From Rhodobacteraceae bacterium Alg231-30 (lineage in GTDB: Bacteria; Pseudomonadota; Alphaproteobacteria; Rhodobacterales; Rhodobacteraceae): a DNA stretch of 64,000 nt. Position numbers and translations under genes: made by a program. The stretch covers positions 724,663 to 788,662 of the forward strand of contig FREU01000002.1 of the NCBI GenBank assembly GCA_900143615.1, given 5' to 3'. Numbering within the stretch: the stretch's first letter is position 1; every line of letters begins with the position of its first letter. Positions 25,290 through 34,948 of the stretch are shown piece after piece. The notes beneath the pieces were generated by a model. It had not been told where the DNA came from. It worked only from the letters and a program-made list of their open reading frames with translations, and searched no databases.

Positions 25290-26021
25290 TTGCGAGCGTT
25301 CAGCCTTATTCTTCTTGTTGGAACACTATTTGTCTCGGCTTGTGATCGGATGGATCATGTCGGTAAAGCGCCGACATTTTCACCAACAGTGAACAACCAA
25401 GAACACTATGCGATGATGAACCCGCCCCTCCCAAAGAGCGTACAAACATCTTTGCCGACGGAGGATGCGTCTCTGTGGAGCGGGAATAGAAAGTCACTGT
25501 TGGGCGATCGACGTGCAATGCAGCGCGGCGACATCATGACCGTGGTTATCGAAGTCGATGAACGCGCCCAAATTGACAATGAAACTGACCGCAGCCGTAG
25601 CAATTCCGAAAGCATGGGGGTCCCACAGCTATTCGGTATCCCACAGAGAATCGACAATCACTTACCGGACGGTGCCTCTATGGACACCGCGGTCGATTTT
25701 AATTCGCGCAGCAGCAGTAGCGGCGATGGTTCGGTCAAACGCAGTGAGAAGCTTTTGCTACGTGTAGCGGCAACAGTTGTGGATGTACTGCCCAACGGTG
25801 TTTTGTCCATTGAGGGCACTCAGGAATTGCGGGTGAATTTTGAGCTTCGCGAGCTTCTTGTATCCGGTTATGTGCGCCCCGAGGATATCTCTCGGCAAAA
25901 CGAAATCACCTTTGACAAGATTGCTTCGGCGCGTGTGTCTTATGGCGGTCGCGGTCAGATCACTGACGTGCAACAGCCAAGATATGGCCAGCAAGTCATG
26001 GACGTCATTCTGCCCTTCTGA
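25290..26021 (+). CDS. flgH: Flagellar L-ring lipoprotein FlgH
   Basis: Outer-membrane L-ring subunit, 243 residues. A lipoprotein signal ends in the lipobox VSAC near residue 18. Family blocks: SLWSGNRKSLLGDRRAMQRGDIMTV-type region at about 60-85 and the C-terminal ARVSYGGRGQITDVQQPRYG. The start is a TTG at 25290; AGAGGA lies 8 bases upstream, and no ATG or GTG start fits the signal sequence. Confidence 0.95.
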   Translation: MRAFSLILLVGTLFVSACDRMDHVGKAPTFSPTVNNQEHYAMMNPPLPKSVQTSLPTEDASLWSGNRKSLLGDRRAMQRGDIMTVVIEVDERAQIDNETDRSRSNSESMGVPQLFGIPQRIDNHLPDGASMDTAVDFNSRSSSSGDGSVKRSEKLLLRVAATVVDVLPNGVLSIEGTQELRVNFELRELLVSGYVRPEDISRQNEITFDKIASARVSYGGRGQITDVQQPRYGQQVMDVILPF

Positions 26022-26033
26022 TCCGGAGCAATC

Positions 26034-26507
26034 ATGAAAAAAATAATTCCCATCGCGCTCTTGTTGATCGGCATCGCAGCTGGCATCGGTACAGGGCTAT
26101 TTTTGCGACCAGTAAGTGAAACAATCGGGCAGGGCGACACAAGCGCAAGCACCTCCCGCATACCGGTGTCTCAGCCCAGCGGTGCCACTGAATTTGTCAA
26201 AGTTGGCAATCAGTTTGTCGTGCCTGTGGTCTCAAGCGACGTTGTCGTTTCGATGATCATCATGCAAGTCAGCGTCGAAGTCCCCAAGGGAAAACGGGAT
26301 GATGTCATCATGCTAGAGCCACGTCTGCGGGACGGCTTTTTGCAGGTCATGTTTGATCATGCCAACGCAGGCGGATTTGATGGGGCTTTCACGAACTCGA
26401 CGAAGCTTGATGTTTTGCGCGCCACTCTGCTGGATGTGGCCAAGAAACAATACGACAGCCTCATTCGGGATGTCTTGATCACCGACATCGGACGCCAGGA
26501 CGTCTGA
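26034..26507 (+). CDS. FliL-like membrane protein (second FliL homologue)
   Basis: 157 residues, one N-terminal membrane segment (IIPIALLLIGIAAGIGTGLFL) and a FliL-type periplasmic domain (FVVPVV..., then VIMLEPRLRDGFLQVM, LLDVAKKQYDSLIRDVLITDI). FliL surrounds the stator and tunes torque. A more typical FliL (163 residues) is encoded at 35936-36427, so the locus has two. This copy lies at the end of the rod operon after flgH, 10 bases from the convergent FliJ-like gene. GGAG lies 6 bases upstream of the ATG. Confidence 0.8.
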   Translation: MKKIIPIALLLIGIAAGIGTGLFLRPVSETIGQGDTSASTSRIPVSQPSGATEFVKVGNQFVVPVVSSDVVVSMIIMQVSVEVPKGKRDDVIMLEPRLRDGFLQVMFDHANAGGFDGAFTNSTKLDVLRATLLDVAKKQYDSLIRDVLITDIGRQDV

Positions 26508-26517
26508 GACGCGTTGT

Positions 26518-26925
26518 TCAGAACATCCAGGCTGTATCAGTCAGCGTGTTGACCATAGCTTGCTGTTTTTCTTTTCGGTGTAGGGTTTTCTGATCCTGCA
26601 CCATTTTTTCGAGAACATCTGCCTTACCAAATGTGGCTTGCAGATCGCGAAATGCGCGCTCTTTTCGAACCATTATATTGGCCAGTTCCATATTTAAAAT
26701 CCGACGATTGCGCCCAATCCAACTGTTCCATGCCAAATCCCCCCCAGTTTTTTGAATATCGGAATCTTGCGCCATAATCTGGCGACCGGATCTCTCTTGG
26801 TTGTTAAGATCCTTAAGCATGTCACGCACGCGCCTCTCTTCCGCCAACACGGCTTGCATAGCTGCTTGCGCCTGTTGATATCGGGCGTCCGTGATTTGAT
26901 GCAGAGCTTCTAGGTCATTACTCAT
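26518..26925 (-). CDS. Coiled-coil flagellar protein, FliJ-like candidate
   Basis: 135 residues, almost wholly helical and charged, with heptad-like runs (LHQITDARYQQAQAAMQAVLAEE at the start, KQQAMVNTLTDTAW at the end). No signal or membrane segment. It is the last gene of the fliL-to-flhB operon and overlaps flhB by ATGA. Size and coiled-coil nature resemble FliJ, which has no other candidate in the window, but I cannot confirm homology by eye. Confidence 0.6.
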   Translation of the reverse strand: MSNDLEALHQITDARYQQAQAAMQAVLAEERRVRDMLKDLNNQERSGRQIMAQDSDIQKTGGDLAWNSWIGRNRRILNMELANIMVRKERAFRDLQATFGKADVLEKMVQDQKTLHRKEKQQAMVNTLTDTAWMF

Positions 26926-28010
26926 TTCCAGCGCTTCGCTTTCCGGCGCATTTCGTCTGAGAAGCGGATTGCGGCTGCCACTTGCTGGTATTGGTCTGGT
27001 GGAATTTCCTGCCCGATCTCCACAATCGCATGCAGCGCTCGGGCCGTGGGCGGATCGCTATGGATGGGAACCGATGAGTCATTTGCGATTTCACGGATTT
27101 TGGCCGCAACTTCATCCACGCCTTTGGCCACACATACCGGCGCTTCTCCTGGCAGGCGGCTCCATGTCAGCGCAACCGCGTAATGGGTCGGGTTAACAAC
27201 AACGACATCAGCCGTCGGAACGTCGGCCATCATTTGACTGTTAGCAATTTCCTGTGCTTTTTGGCGACGCTGTCCTTTGAGGTGGGGATCACCCTCAGCT
27301 TCTTTGTTTTCATCCATCAGCTCTTTGTGCGACATCATGTTTTTGCGAACATGTTCGGCGCGTTGCCAAAGATAGTCCACCAGAGCAATGGAGGCGGCAA
27401 TCATCACAACAATCGACAAAAACTCGGCCATCATGCGGGTCAGCTGTGCCGGGACCATCATTGGATCAAGTTGAATGGCGGAAACCGTGTCTTCGATGCG
27501 AATTTTCAGGAAGAACCCAAGCGACACGGAGTAGATCATCAATTTGGCAAAGCTTTTGCCGAACTCAAACAACCCATTGCGTCCAAATTTCTGTTTCGCG
27601 TTCTGTATAGGGTTCAACCGAGACGCTTTGAAATTTAGTTTTGAGGGTGTGAAGATAATCGCTTGTTGGGCGAATAGCCCTACCAGAACGGCCAGCGCGG
27701 GTACCATGAACCACGGGGCAAGCGACCATCCCATATGAAAGAGCATACCGCCAAACGGCGGTTGAGGAGCCCCGCCAAACATCAGTAAAGATAGCTCACT
27801 TGACTGATCCAGCAGGACCATCAATCCACCACCCGCCGAGGCAACCGCACCTGCCCCGACAGCAGAAAAAGCCAGCAATAGACCCGCATATGCGGCTGCA
27901 ACGTTCACATCAGTTGAGCGAACAATGTCACCTTTTTTGCGCGCCTGCTCAAGTTTATGCGGCGTCGGCTCATATGGCTTTTCACTGTCATCATCCTGAC
28001 CGCCGCTCAT
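26922..28010 (-). CDS. flhB: Flagellar export switch protein FlhB
   Basis: Export gate and substrate-specificity switch, 362 residues. Four membrane segments in the first ~215 residues, then the cytoplasmic domain with the autocleavage motif NPTH near 272-275 (VVVNPTHYAVAL). Cleavage there, triggered by FliK, changes export from rod/hook to filament substrates. N-terminal EKPYEPTPHKLEQARKKGD is typical. ATGA overlaps join it to fliR and the FliJ-like gene. Confidence 0.96.
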   Translation of the reverse strand: MSGGQDDDSEKPYEPTPHKLEQARKKGDIVRSTDVNVAAAYAGLLLAFSAVGAGAVASAGGGLMVLLDQSSELSLLMFGGAPQPPFGGMLFHMGWSLAPWFMVPALAVLVGLFAQQAIIFTPSKLNFKASRLNPIQNAKQKFGRNGLFEFGKSFAKLMIYSVSLGFFLKIRIEDTVSAIQLDPMMVPAQLTRMMAEFLSIVVMIAASIALVDYLWQRAEHVRKNMMSHKELMDENKEAEGDPHLKGQRRQKAQEIANSQMMADVPTADVVVVNPTHYAVALTWSRLPGEAPVCVAKGVDEVAAKIREIANDSSVPIHSDPPTARALHAIVEIGQEIPPDQYQQVAAAIRFSDEMRRKAKRWK

Positions 28011-28783
28011 GGAATACCCTCGGCTGGATTGATCAGGAACGCCTCAAAAGCGGACCACCAAAGGCTGAGGAGAATGGGCGCGGAGAGAAACAGGATAAAC
28101 AACCCGCCAGCGGTGATCACAGGCGCACCCACCAACGCGACCATTAACTGGGGCATGGCGCGGTTGATCACACCGAGCGTCAGATAATAGAGCGCAGAGA
28201 TAATCACAAAGGGCGCGGCAAACCGAAAAGCGAGGGCAAACGCGCTGGATACATGCTGCAATCCCCATTGCGAAATGATTTCGGCAATCGGAAAGGTGCC
28301 CGCGGGAAAGATCATGTAAGACCCAATAAAGTAGCGCGCCACATGCACATGCAGACCCGCCGTGACCGCAAGCGCCAGCCCGGCAACCACCAGAACATTG
28401 CCAATCGCAGGCATTGGCTCACCTGCTGCGCCACCCAAAAGCTGCGCCAAAGACGTGGATTGTGCCGCGATAGAGCCTGCTGTCTGCAAGATTAGAATAA
28501 ACATCCTGACCGCAACACCAAGGATAAGGCCATTTACAGATTCACTTACCGCAAACCACCCCAATGTTGAAAACTGGGGGCCAGTGTCTTCAAATACGGG
28601 CACCGCAGGCGCGACAATCACTGTGAACGCCAGCGCCAGTCCAATTTTGATACGCGTCGGGACCGAGGTTTCCCCGAAAGCCGGCAAAACAGAGACTGCT
28701 GCGCCTACTCTGAGAAACACAAGGAATCCGTGCCACAACAATGCCTCCCAAGCGGTTAGAACCTCTTGAGCAACCTCGATCAT
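28007..28783 (-). CDS. fliR: Flagellar export gate protein FliR
   Basis: Membrane protein of 258 residues with about six hydrophobic segments and FliR features (FLVFLRVGAAVSVLPAFGE near 20-38, LTLGVINRAMPQL near 195-207). Part of the FliPQR pore. ATGA overlaps with flhA and flhB make the gate genes translationally coupled. Confidence 0.94.
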   Translation of the reverse strand: MIEVAQEVLTAWEALLWHGFLVFLRVGAAVSVLPAFGETSVPTRIKIGLALAFTVIVAPAVPVFEDTGPQFSTLGWFAVSESVNGLILGVAVRMFILILQTAGSIAAQSTSLAQLLGGAAGEPMPAIGNVLVVAGLALAVTAGLHVHVARYFIGSYMIFPAGTFPIAEIISQWGLQHVSSAFALAFRFAAPFVIISALYYLTLGVINRAMPQLMVALVGAPVITAGGLFILFLSAPILLSLWWSAFEAFLINPAEGIP

Positions 28784-30867
28784 GCCGCCACGACCCCAAC
28801 GAGAGACGGGCGCGCATCCAAACCGATTTCTTCAAACGACAGAACCGGATTAGAAATGCCTTTGGCCGACATCACGGTGCGCAGGAACCGGCGGCGGCGG
28901 GTAGAAGTCACGAGGGCGGCGTTGATGCCGTTTTCACCAGCATCTGACATGCGATTGGCAATGGATTGTGCAAGTGTGTTGAAGACATCCGGTGGCAAGG
29001 CCACATCCAATCCGCCTTTGTCACCATCAACCTGATAGGTCGAGAATGTATCTTCCCACTCGGGAGCCAATTGAACCAAGGGAATGGTGCCATCTTCGCG
29101 CTTGAGAGCCGAGACAAGCTGAAAGCCCAAACGTTGACGTACATGTTCGCAGATCGCCTCTGGATGCACTTGCAGATGCCGTACTTCGGCAATGGATTCG
29201 ATAATGAGGGGCATATTTCGGATCGAAACCTGTTCTTCCAACAGCATCCGAAGAACGCGATGCAGCATGTCCAAAGGCACTTTGTCGGGCACCAACTCAT
29301 CCAGCAATTTGCGGTTGGCGTCGGCGCGGTTGGTATCGGTAAGGTTCACCATCTCATCCAAAATACGCCGCAAGGCTTTGAAGGTGAGAAGGCGGCTGAA
29401 GTTGCCTTTTATTGTCTCTAATAGATGGGTGGCTAGTACTTCGCCGGGGCTGACAATGGTCACACCTGAGAGCGCGGCTCGATCCTGATCTGTAGGGCTG
29501 ATCCAGCGCGCAGGCGCACCGTAGACCGGTTCGGCACAATCTTGTCCCGCGGGCAGTCTGTCCGAGGTGTCAGCCACAAGCGCGAGAACGCGTTCCGCTT
29601 CAAGGCGCGCGCGCACTTGTTCGACCCCTTGAATGCGGATGGTATAGATGCCGGACGGAAGCGAAGGATCATCCGTGAGACGAATTTCCGGCAAGATTAT
29701 TCCAAAGGTTGAGGCAACATGCGTGCGCATATTTGCGATCCGCGCATCCAATCCGGCTCCGGGGTCCAACACCATATTGACCAGATCCGCGGCAAATTCG
29801 ACGTGCACATCATCAAGATCCAACACATCGCCGATGGGTTTGCGATAGGGCTCAAGTGGCTCATCAGGCACCAAGGGCACATCGGCTTCATCGTCGATAG
29901 CAGCATTGCGCACGTAATAGGCTGCGCCTCCCAACACCATACCGCCAACGATGAAGGGTACAAAAGGCAGACCGGGGACCAACGCAAACAAAATCATCAA
30001 GACCGCAACCGTTGCCAGCGCACCGGGATATTTCCCCAACTGCTTAACCAAGGTCAGGTCAGTCGAGCCAGTGGCACCGCCTCGGGCCAACAAAAGAGCA
30101 GACGCGATTGAGATAATAACGGCCGGAATTTGGGTCACCAATCCGTCACCGACTGTCAGGATAGCGTAAGTTTCAAAGGCTTGCCGCATGGGCATGCCTT
30201 GGACCACAACCCCCATGATCAACCCCATCACGAGGTTTAGGAGTGTGATCAAGAGGCCGGCAATTGCATCGCCTTTGACAAATTTTGATGCGCCATCCAG
30301 CGAGCCAAAAAAGGTGGTTTCTTGCTGTTCGCGTTCGCGACGTGCTTTGGCTTCGGCGTGATCAATGGCACCCGCTGACATATCGCTGTCAATTGCCAAT
30401 TGTTTACCTGGCATGCCGTCGAGCGCAAAGCGCGCGCCAACTTCGGCCATACGTGCGGCGCCCTTGGTGATCACAAGGAAGTTGACGATCAGCAGGACAC
30501 CAAACACCACCAATCCCAGAAATACGCTGCCACCCATAACAAAGTTGGCAAACCCCTCAATCACGTCACCTGCAGCGTTCGTACCCGTGTGCCCCTGACC
30601 AATGATCAATTTGGTGGATGAGACGTTTAGCGACAGACGCAACATAACGGCTGCCAGCAGAACCGTGGGAAAAGCTGAGAAATCCAATGGTCGTTCAATG
30701 AACAATGTCACAGTGAAAATTAGAATGGCCAAAGCAAAAGAAGTCGCGAGCCCGATGTCGAGCACCCAAGCGGGCACCGGCAAAATCATCATCACGATGA
30801 TGGCCATCAGGGCCAAGGCCAGCAGGATCGTCGGGCTAAAAAGCGATTTTAGTGTTTGTGCAGACAC
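28780..30867 (-). CDS. flhA: Flagellar export gate protein FlhA
   Basis: Large export gate subunit, 695 residues, normal length. Eight membrane segments in the first half, the conserved loop RMAEVGARFALDGMPGKQLA and DSDMSAGAIDHAEAKARRE at about 140-180, and a C-terminal cytoplasmic platform for chaperone-substrate docking. GTG start at 30867 with GGAGG 7 bases upstream. It begins 3 bases after the lytic transglycosylase gene. Confidence 0.97.
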   Translation of the reverse strand: MSAQTLKSLFSPTILLALALMAIIVMMILPVPAWVLDIGLATSFALAILIFTVTLFIERPLDFSAFPTVLLAAVMLRLSLNVSSTKLIIGQGHTGTNAAGDVIEGFANFVMGGSVFLGLVVFGVLLIVNFLVITKGAARMAEVGARFALDGMPGKQLAIDSDMSAGAIDHAEAKARREREQQETTFFGSLDGASKFVKGDAIAGLLITLLNLVMGLIMGVVVQGMPMRQAFETYAILTVGDGLVTQIPAVIISIASALLLARGGATGSTDLTLVKQLGKYPGALATVAVLMILFALVPGLPFVPFIVGGMVLGGAAYYVRNAAIDDEADVPLVPDEPLEPYRKPIGDVLDLDDVHVEFAADLVNMVLDPGAGLDARIANMRTHVASTFGIILPEIRLTDDPSLPSGIYTIRIQGVEQVRARLEAERVLALVADTSDRLPAGQDCAEPVYGAPARWISPTDQDRAALSGVTIVSPGEVLATHLLETIKGNFSRLLTFKALRRILDEMVNLTDTNRADANRKLLDELVPDKVPLDMLHRVLRMLLEEQVSIRNMPLIIESIAEVRHLQVHPEAICEHVRQRLGFQLVSALKREDGTIPLVQLAPEWEDTFSTYQVDGDKGGLDVALPPDVFNTLAQSIANRMSDAGENGINAALVTSTRRRRFLRTVMSAKGISNPVLSFEEIGLDARPSLVGVVAA

Positions 30868-30870
30868 GGC

Positions 30871-31623
30871 CTAGCCTCCGTTTGGAAACAGCGAGCGTGC
30901 GCTGTTGTTGCCGAGAGGCATAAGTGATCCCATGACGGCCGTTTGCGACCCCCTTTGCAGCAAAGGAAAGCTGTTTTCGCGCGGCGCAATATCGACCGCA
31001 GCTGCCGCCGCCGTCACAACTGGAACTCCAACGCCTTTTGCCAAGCCAGCTATGATGCGCTGAAAGCGGGTTTTGTATTTCTCGGCAAACTCGGGCGTTC
31101 TGGAATGATAGGCGGCGGCTGCAGAGTCCCATGACCCAGATTCAGCGTAAAGTTCAGATAGAAACTCGGCTGCATAACGCGCGTTTTCGATAGGTTCAAA
31201 CATATGGGCAATGTCGCGAAAATGCATGCCGTGCCAGCGATAATTCAGCTGAAAACACCCGACATCAAAGCTGCGCGCGCCCTCTTTGAAATGGTCTAAA
31301 GCATAGGCTTGCGCTTCTAGGCGTGTATCGAACCAAACGCCTTTGCCTTCCATGTTCACAGTCCAGGGCCACGGAGCAAGTACGCCATCTGTTGTGCGAC
31401 CCGTTTCCGTGCGTGTGATTGCGAGCATGACATTAACCGGCACACCAACTTCGTGGGCGGCCAATCGCGCAACCCGATCGCATACCTCAGCACCAGACGG
31501 TTGGGATGCCTGTGCAATGCCCCCCGTCCAACCCGCGACCAATGCCACAACACAGGCCAAAGCCCGGTTGGGAACCGCGTTTCTCAAGCGCCCCATACGC
31601 CGGGAAACATTCTGTCTTTTCAT
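30871..31623 (-). CDS. Periplasmic lytic transglycosylase, flagellar type (SltF-like)
   Basis: 250 residues with an N-terminal signal (ALACVVALVAGWTGGIAQA) and an SLT-type lysozyme fold: the catalytic glutamate sits in MLAITRTETGR (about residue 73), and GCFQLNYRWHG and AAAAYHSRTPEFAEKY follow. It would open peptidoglycan for the growing rod. In Rhodobacter sphaeroides a separate transglycosylase, SltF, replaces the missing muramidase domain of FlgJ; this gene, inside the flagellar operon between the 777-residue gene and flhA, fits that role because the FlgJ here also lacks the domain. Confidence 0.87.
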   Translation of the reverse strand: MKRQNVSRRMGRLRNAVPNRALACVVALVAGWTGGIAQASQPSGAEVCDRVARLAAHEVGVPVNVMLAITRTETGRTTDGVLAPWPWTVNMEGKGVWFDTRLEAQAYALDHFKEGARSFDVGCFQLNYRWHGMHFRDIAHMFEPIENARYAAEFLSELYAESGSWDSAAAAYHSRTPEFAEKYKTRFQRIIAGLAKGVGVPVVTAAAAAVDIAPRENSFPLLQRGSQTAVMGSLMPLGNNSARSLFPNGG

Positions 31624-31689
31624 ACCAATAGCTTTCTGCTCAGGTTTGAGCCCAAGCTATTGGTCGTTCGTTTAGATTTGGTAAGCGGC

Positions 31690-34023
31690 CTAAGAGGAAG
31701 GCCCGGAAATCTGATGATGTTTCAACAATTCATTCACCACTTCGCGCGCGCGCTCACTTTCTTCCAAAAGCGCGCGATTTCGACTCAGAACTCCGGGTGT
31801 GAGCGGCTCAACTTCGCTCGCCGCTGGCGCGACCTCTTCTGTGGATAACAACGTCGCCGCATCGCGATACACGGCCTCTTCTGAGGCACTGAGCGCCTGC
31901 CAGTCACTGCCAAGCCACGCCTCTGACATTGCCTGATCGGACTCGCCAAGTTCGGCCAGAATTTCCGCAGCTGCCACGTGATCCCCCGCCATCGACCGAG
32001 CAGTTGCCCGCAACGTATCGACCTCTGGGCCTGTCATGCCCAAAAGCTCGGCTTCTGCTCGTCGCGGCAAGTTTTCAGCTAGGGCAATCTGTGCCTTAAG
32101 CACGCGCCGTTCTTGGGGAAAGGCCAATGCATCAGTGGTCTGCAGCAATTGTTTTGCTTCGTTCAAAAACCCAAGCTCAAAAGCACGGTTGGCTAGATTT
32201 ATAGCGACTTCAGCGCTCACTTGACCAGGATCAGTCAATTGCTCGCGTGTTAGATGTTCAACAAAATCATAAGAACCTGCTGTGTCAGCCAATGTCGATG
32301 CGACTCGGTTTCTAAGGTTCATTGCAGATGCTGCACCGTCACGATCAGCCACTTCTGCCAGCAAGGCAAAAGCGGTGGCAAACTCACCATTTTGGACCCG
32401 TGCTAAAACATGTGCGCGCCGCAATTCCGGGCCGAATTGCCCCGATTTATGCTCGACAGCCAACGCACCGACCAAAGCAATATTGTCGTCAGATACGGAC
32501 AAATCACCTGCCACATGCGCGTCGATCAAATCAACCATCGCCAGAGGCGCAACTGCTGTGTTGTCGTTGGCAAGCTTTTCATAAGCCTTTGCGGCAGCTT
32601 CCGTATCGCCATTGTGCGCTTCCAAAGCGGCTTGAGCCATCTCAAACTGCGGGCTTGGCATCTCAGTTGTGCGTTCAATTGCGTTCAAAACCAACGCAGC
32701 AGCTTCGTCTTGCCCCATTGCCAAAAGGTTGCGACTTAGCCGTGGGCCAAGGTGTTCTCGCAGATGACGCGGCAATCCGTTCATTGTATTCAGCGCAGCG
32801 TCAACTGCGGTGGACCCAAAGAGAACCTCACCGGATAGAGCTGCCCAAAACGCAGTTTCTGACTCACAGTGGCCCGCCCCAACAAATGGATGGTTCGCGC
32901 CAAGTTTTCCGCCTTCGACTAAGGCTGCCATGGCCTTGATGACCGCTGTGTCTGCGTCTCGTGGCAATTGCTCAAGCGTGTGAATGGCTTCAAGCCCGAA
33001 TGTAAAATGTATATAAAGTTGCGCCAGTTCTTCTAAAACTTCCGGATCATTTGGCCCCTTTTCCCCGGCAAGAGTTTTGCGCAGCTTTGCGAGCTGAACT
33101 TCAAAAGGATCTCCGTCGGACCAACTTGAAATGTCCAGCGTTTCGCTCGAATAACAGCGACCAGAGCTGGCATTTCCGCTTAAGGCCTGGGCAACCAAAA
33201 GTCCGGCTTCGTCAACAGCGTTGTACGTTGAGATATTCAGTATTTCATGCTGAAACTTCGCGCTCACATCATTTAGATTTTGCTCATTTGCCGAAGATGT
33301 CCGCGGCCCAAACGCAAGGTCTTGGAAGTCCGGCTCTAGCAGATTTTGAGTCGCAGCCCGACCAATCTGTTCGTATAGTTCGCCGCTAATCGCTCCGACA
33401 ATAGCCTGTCGCTCAACATACCCACCAATCGCTAGGGCTTCCTCAATCAAGGCTTGAGGAGGCGGTGTCACCCGTGGTCGTGCGGGCGGAAGTATTGGAA
33501 GTTGTGCAACTTCTTCCGTGACTGTTTCCGGTTTGGGGCGAGGTCCCAGTGTCAAAGGTGTATAGGGCTGAGACAAGGCAAACCGGAAAGATCCGTTATG
33601 CTGTCTGTCGCTCAGGTTTAAAGCAAAGTTCGGGTCAACCAAGCGCGCCGCGCTCTCTTCGGGCTCAGCGTCAAAGATATCAAAGATAACATACCTTTGT
33701 TTGAAAGGTGCCGTAGTGATTCGACACCGGCAAGCAAGCTGTAGCTCCAACTCGCCGGTGGTTGGATCGCTGACGATATTGGCAACCCGGTCTTTGCCGA
33801 TCCGATTGAAAACCGCGTCGGTTTGAAACGTAACATCATCGCCTTCAACCTTGATGCGATACCGCTCCCCACCGCCAGTCAAACTCCATTGGGTTTCTGA
33901 ACTGGGAAGGCGTGCAACAAGCCGAGTAAACTCGCCATGCTCACCGGATTCAAACACCACTTCATCCGCGGCTGCAGCCGTCGCAAGAACCGCCAATGGC
34001 ACTGTCAAAACAGACCGCTTCAT
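31690..34023 (-). CDS. Large periplasmic helical-repeat protein of the flagellar operon, unknown function
   Basis: 777 residues, signal peptide (VLTVPLAVLATAAAA-DEV), an N-terminal beta-rich part (about 25-135, with ERYRIKVEGDDVTFQ and CRCRITTAPFKQRYVIFDIFDA), a Pro-rich linker near 170-190, then some 500 residues of helical TPR/Sel1-like repeats (for example DTEAAAKAYEKLAND, FLNEAKQLLQTTDAL). It overlaps motA by ATGA and motE is encoded just upstream. No enzyme motif. In rhizobia a periplasmic MotC is partnered by MotE and contacts MotB; this protein is larger and not visibly homologous but occupies the same niche. I do not recognise the family further. Confidence 0.8.
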   Translation of the reverse strand: MKRSVLTVPLAVLATAAAADEVVFESGEHGEFTRLVARLPSSETQWSLTGGGERYRIKVEGDDVTFQTDAVFNRIGKDRVANIVSDPTTGELELQLACRCRITTAPFKQRYVIFDIFDAEPEESAARLVDPNFALNLSDRQHNGSFRFALSQPYTPLTLGPRPKPETVTEEVAQLPILPPARPRVTPPPQALIEEALAIGGYVERQAIVGAISGELYEQIGRAATQNLLEPDFQDLAFGPRTSSANEQNLNDVSAKFQHEILNISTYNAVDEAGLLVAQALSGNASSGRCYSSETLDISSWSDGDPFEVQLAKLRKTLAGEKGPNDPEVLEELAQLYIHFTFGLEAIHTLEQLPRDADTAVIKAMAALVEGGKLGANHPFVGAGHCESETAFWAALSGEVLFGSTAVDAALNTMNGLPRHLREHLGPRLSRNLLAMGQDEAAALVLNAIERTTEMPSPQFEMAQAALEAHNGDTEAAAKAYEKLANDNTAVAPLAMVDLIDAHVAGDLSVSDDNIALVGALAVEHKSGQFGPELRRAHVLARVQNGEFATAFALLAEVADRDGAASAMNLRNRVASTLADTAGSYDFVEHLTREQLTDPGQVSAEVAINLANRAFELGFLNEAKQLLQTTDALAFPQERRVLKAQIALAENLPRRAEAELLGMTGPEVDTLRATARSMAGDHVAAAEILAELGESDQAMSEAWLGSDWQALSASEEAVYRDAATLLSTEEVAPAASEVEPLTPGVLSRNRALLEESERAREVVNELLKHHQISGPSS

Positions 34024-34889
34024 GCTGCTTCTCTTTTCACCGCTTTAAGCGCATCTTCAAGCTCGGAATACCCTGGCCGATTGTGCGATGGTGTGTTTTG
34101 CCGCCCAACTTCGATACAAATGCTGGTCGCGTGGTTGTGCAAATTGGCGACCAGAACTTCGCGAATGAGCTGATAGAAGTGCGCATCTTCTTCTGTGGCG
34201 GCTTTCAATTTTGCTGCAAACGGCCCGACAACACCATAGGCTAAAAACACCCCCAAGAAAGTGCCTACCAAGGCTGACCCGATCATTTTTCCCAAAATTT
34301 CAGGAGGTTGATCGATAGACCCCATCGTTTTGATCACGCCCAAGACGGCGGCAACAATGCCTAGTGCGGGGAGACCATCCGCCATGATCTGGAGCGCGTG
34401 ACTGGGATGCATCGCCCGCTGAAAGCTCGCCTCGATGCGCTTTTCCAGAACCTCTTCCACCTGATGTGGATCGTCATAGTTCATCGAAGCCGAGCGCATC
34501 GTATCCGCAATCAAATCGACCGCTTCCGAGTCTTCAAGAATGCGCGGGTAGCGCATAAAAACTTCAGATTCTTGCGGGTTTTCAATATGCTCCTCCACGG
34601 AAAGAGGATTTTGGCGCGCCAAACGGATCAATTCATAAAGCAGGCACAATAGCTCGCGGTAGTCCTGCGGTTTCCATTTTGGACCGCGAAAAACCTTGCC
34701 CAAATCCTTGAGCGTATGCTTGACCGACGCCATGTCGTTGGCCAGCAAAAAGGCTCCGACTCCGGCACCGCCGATAATAAGAAATTCAACCGGCATGGCC
34801 TTCATAAGAATGCTCAAATTGCCGCCTGAAATGATATAACCACCAAAAACCATTACGAAAACAACAGCAATTCCAACTACGCCGATCAC
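34020..34889 (-). CDS. motA: Flagellar stator protein MotA
   Basis: Stator ion-channel subunit, 289 residues, four membrane segments (first GIAVVFVMVFGGYIISGG; last pair with LGIVAAVLGVIKTMG and GSALVGTFLGVFLAYGVVGPFA) and the charged cytoplasmic loop between segments 2 and 3. GTG start at 34889 with GGAGG 7 bases upstream. motB is not adjacent; it lies 13 kb away on the other strand (47198-48016). Confidence 0.95.
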   Translation of the reverse strand: MIGVVGIAVVFVMVFGGYIISGGNLSILMKAMPVEFLIIGGAGVGAFLLANDMASVKHTLKDLGKVFRGPKWKPQDYRELLCLLYELIRLARQNPLSVEEHIENPQESEVFMRYPRILEDSEAVDLIADTMRSASMNYDDPHQVEEVLEKRIEASFQRAMHPSHALQIMADGLPALGIVAAVLGVIKTMGSIDQPPEILGKMIGSALVGTFLGVFLAYGVVGPFAAKLKAATEEDAHFYQLIREVLVANLHNHATSICIEVGRQNTPSHNRPGYSELEDALKAVKREAA

Positions 34890-34948
34890 GGTGGATCCTC
34901 CTGCACTGTCTTCCGGACTACCTTGTCTGGAGGGAAATTAAGAAACCG

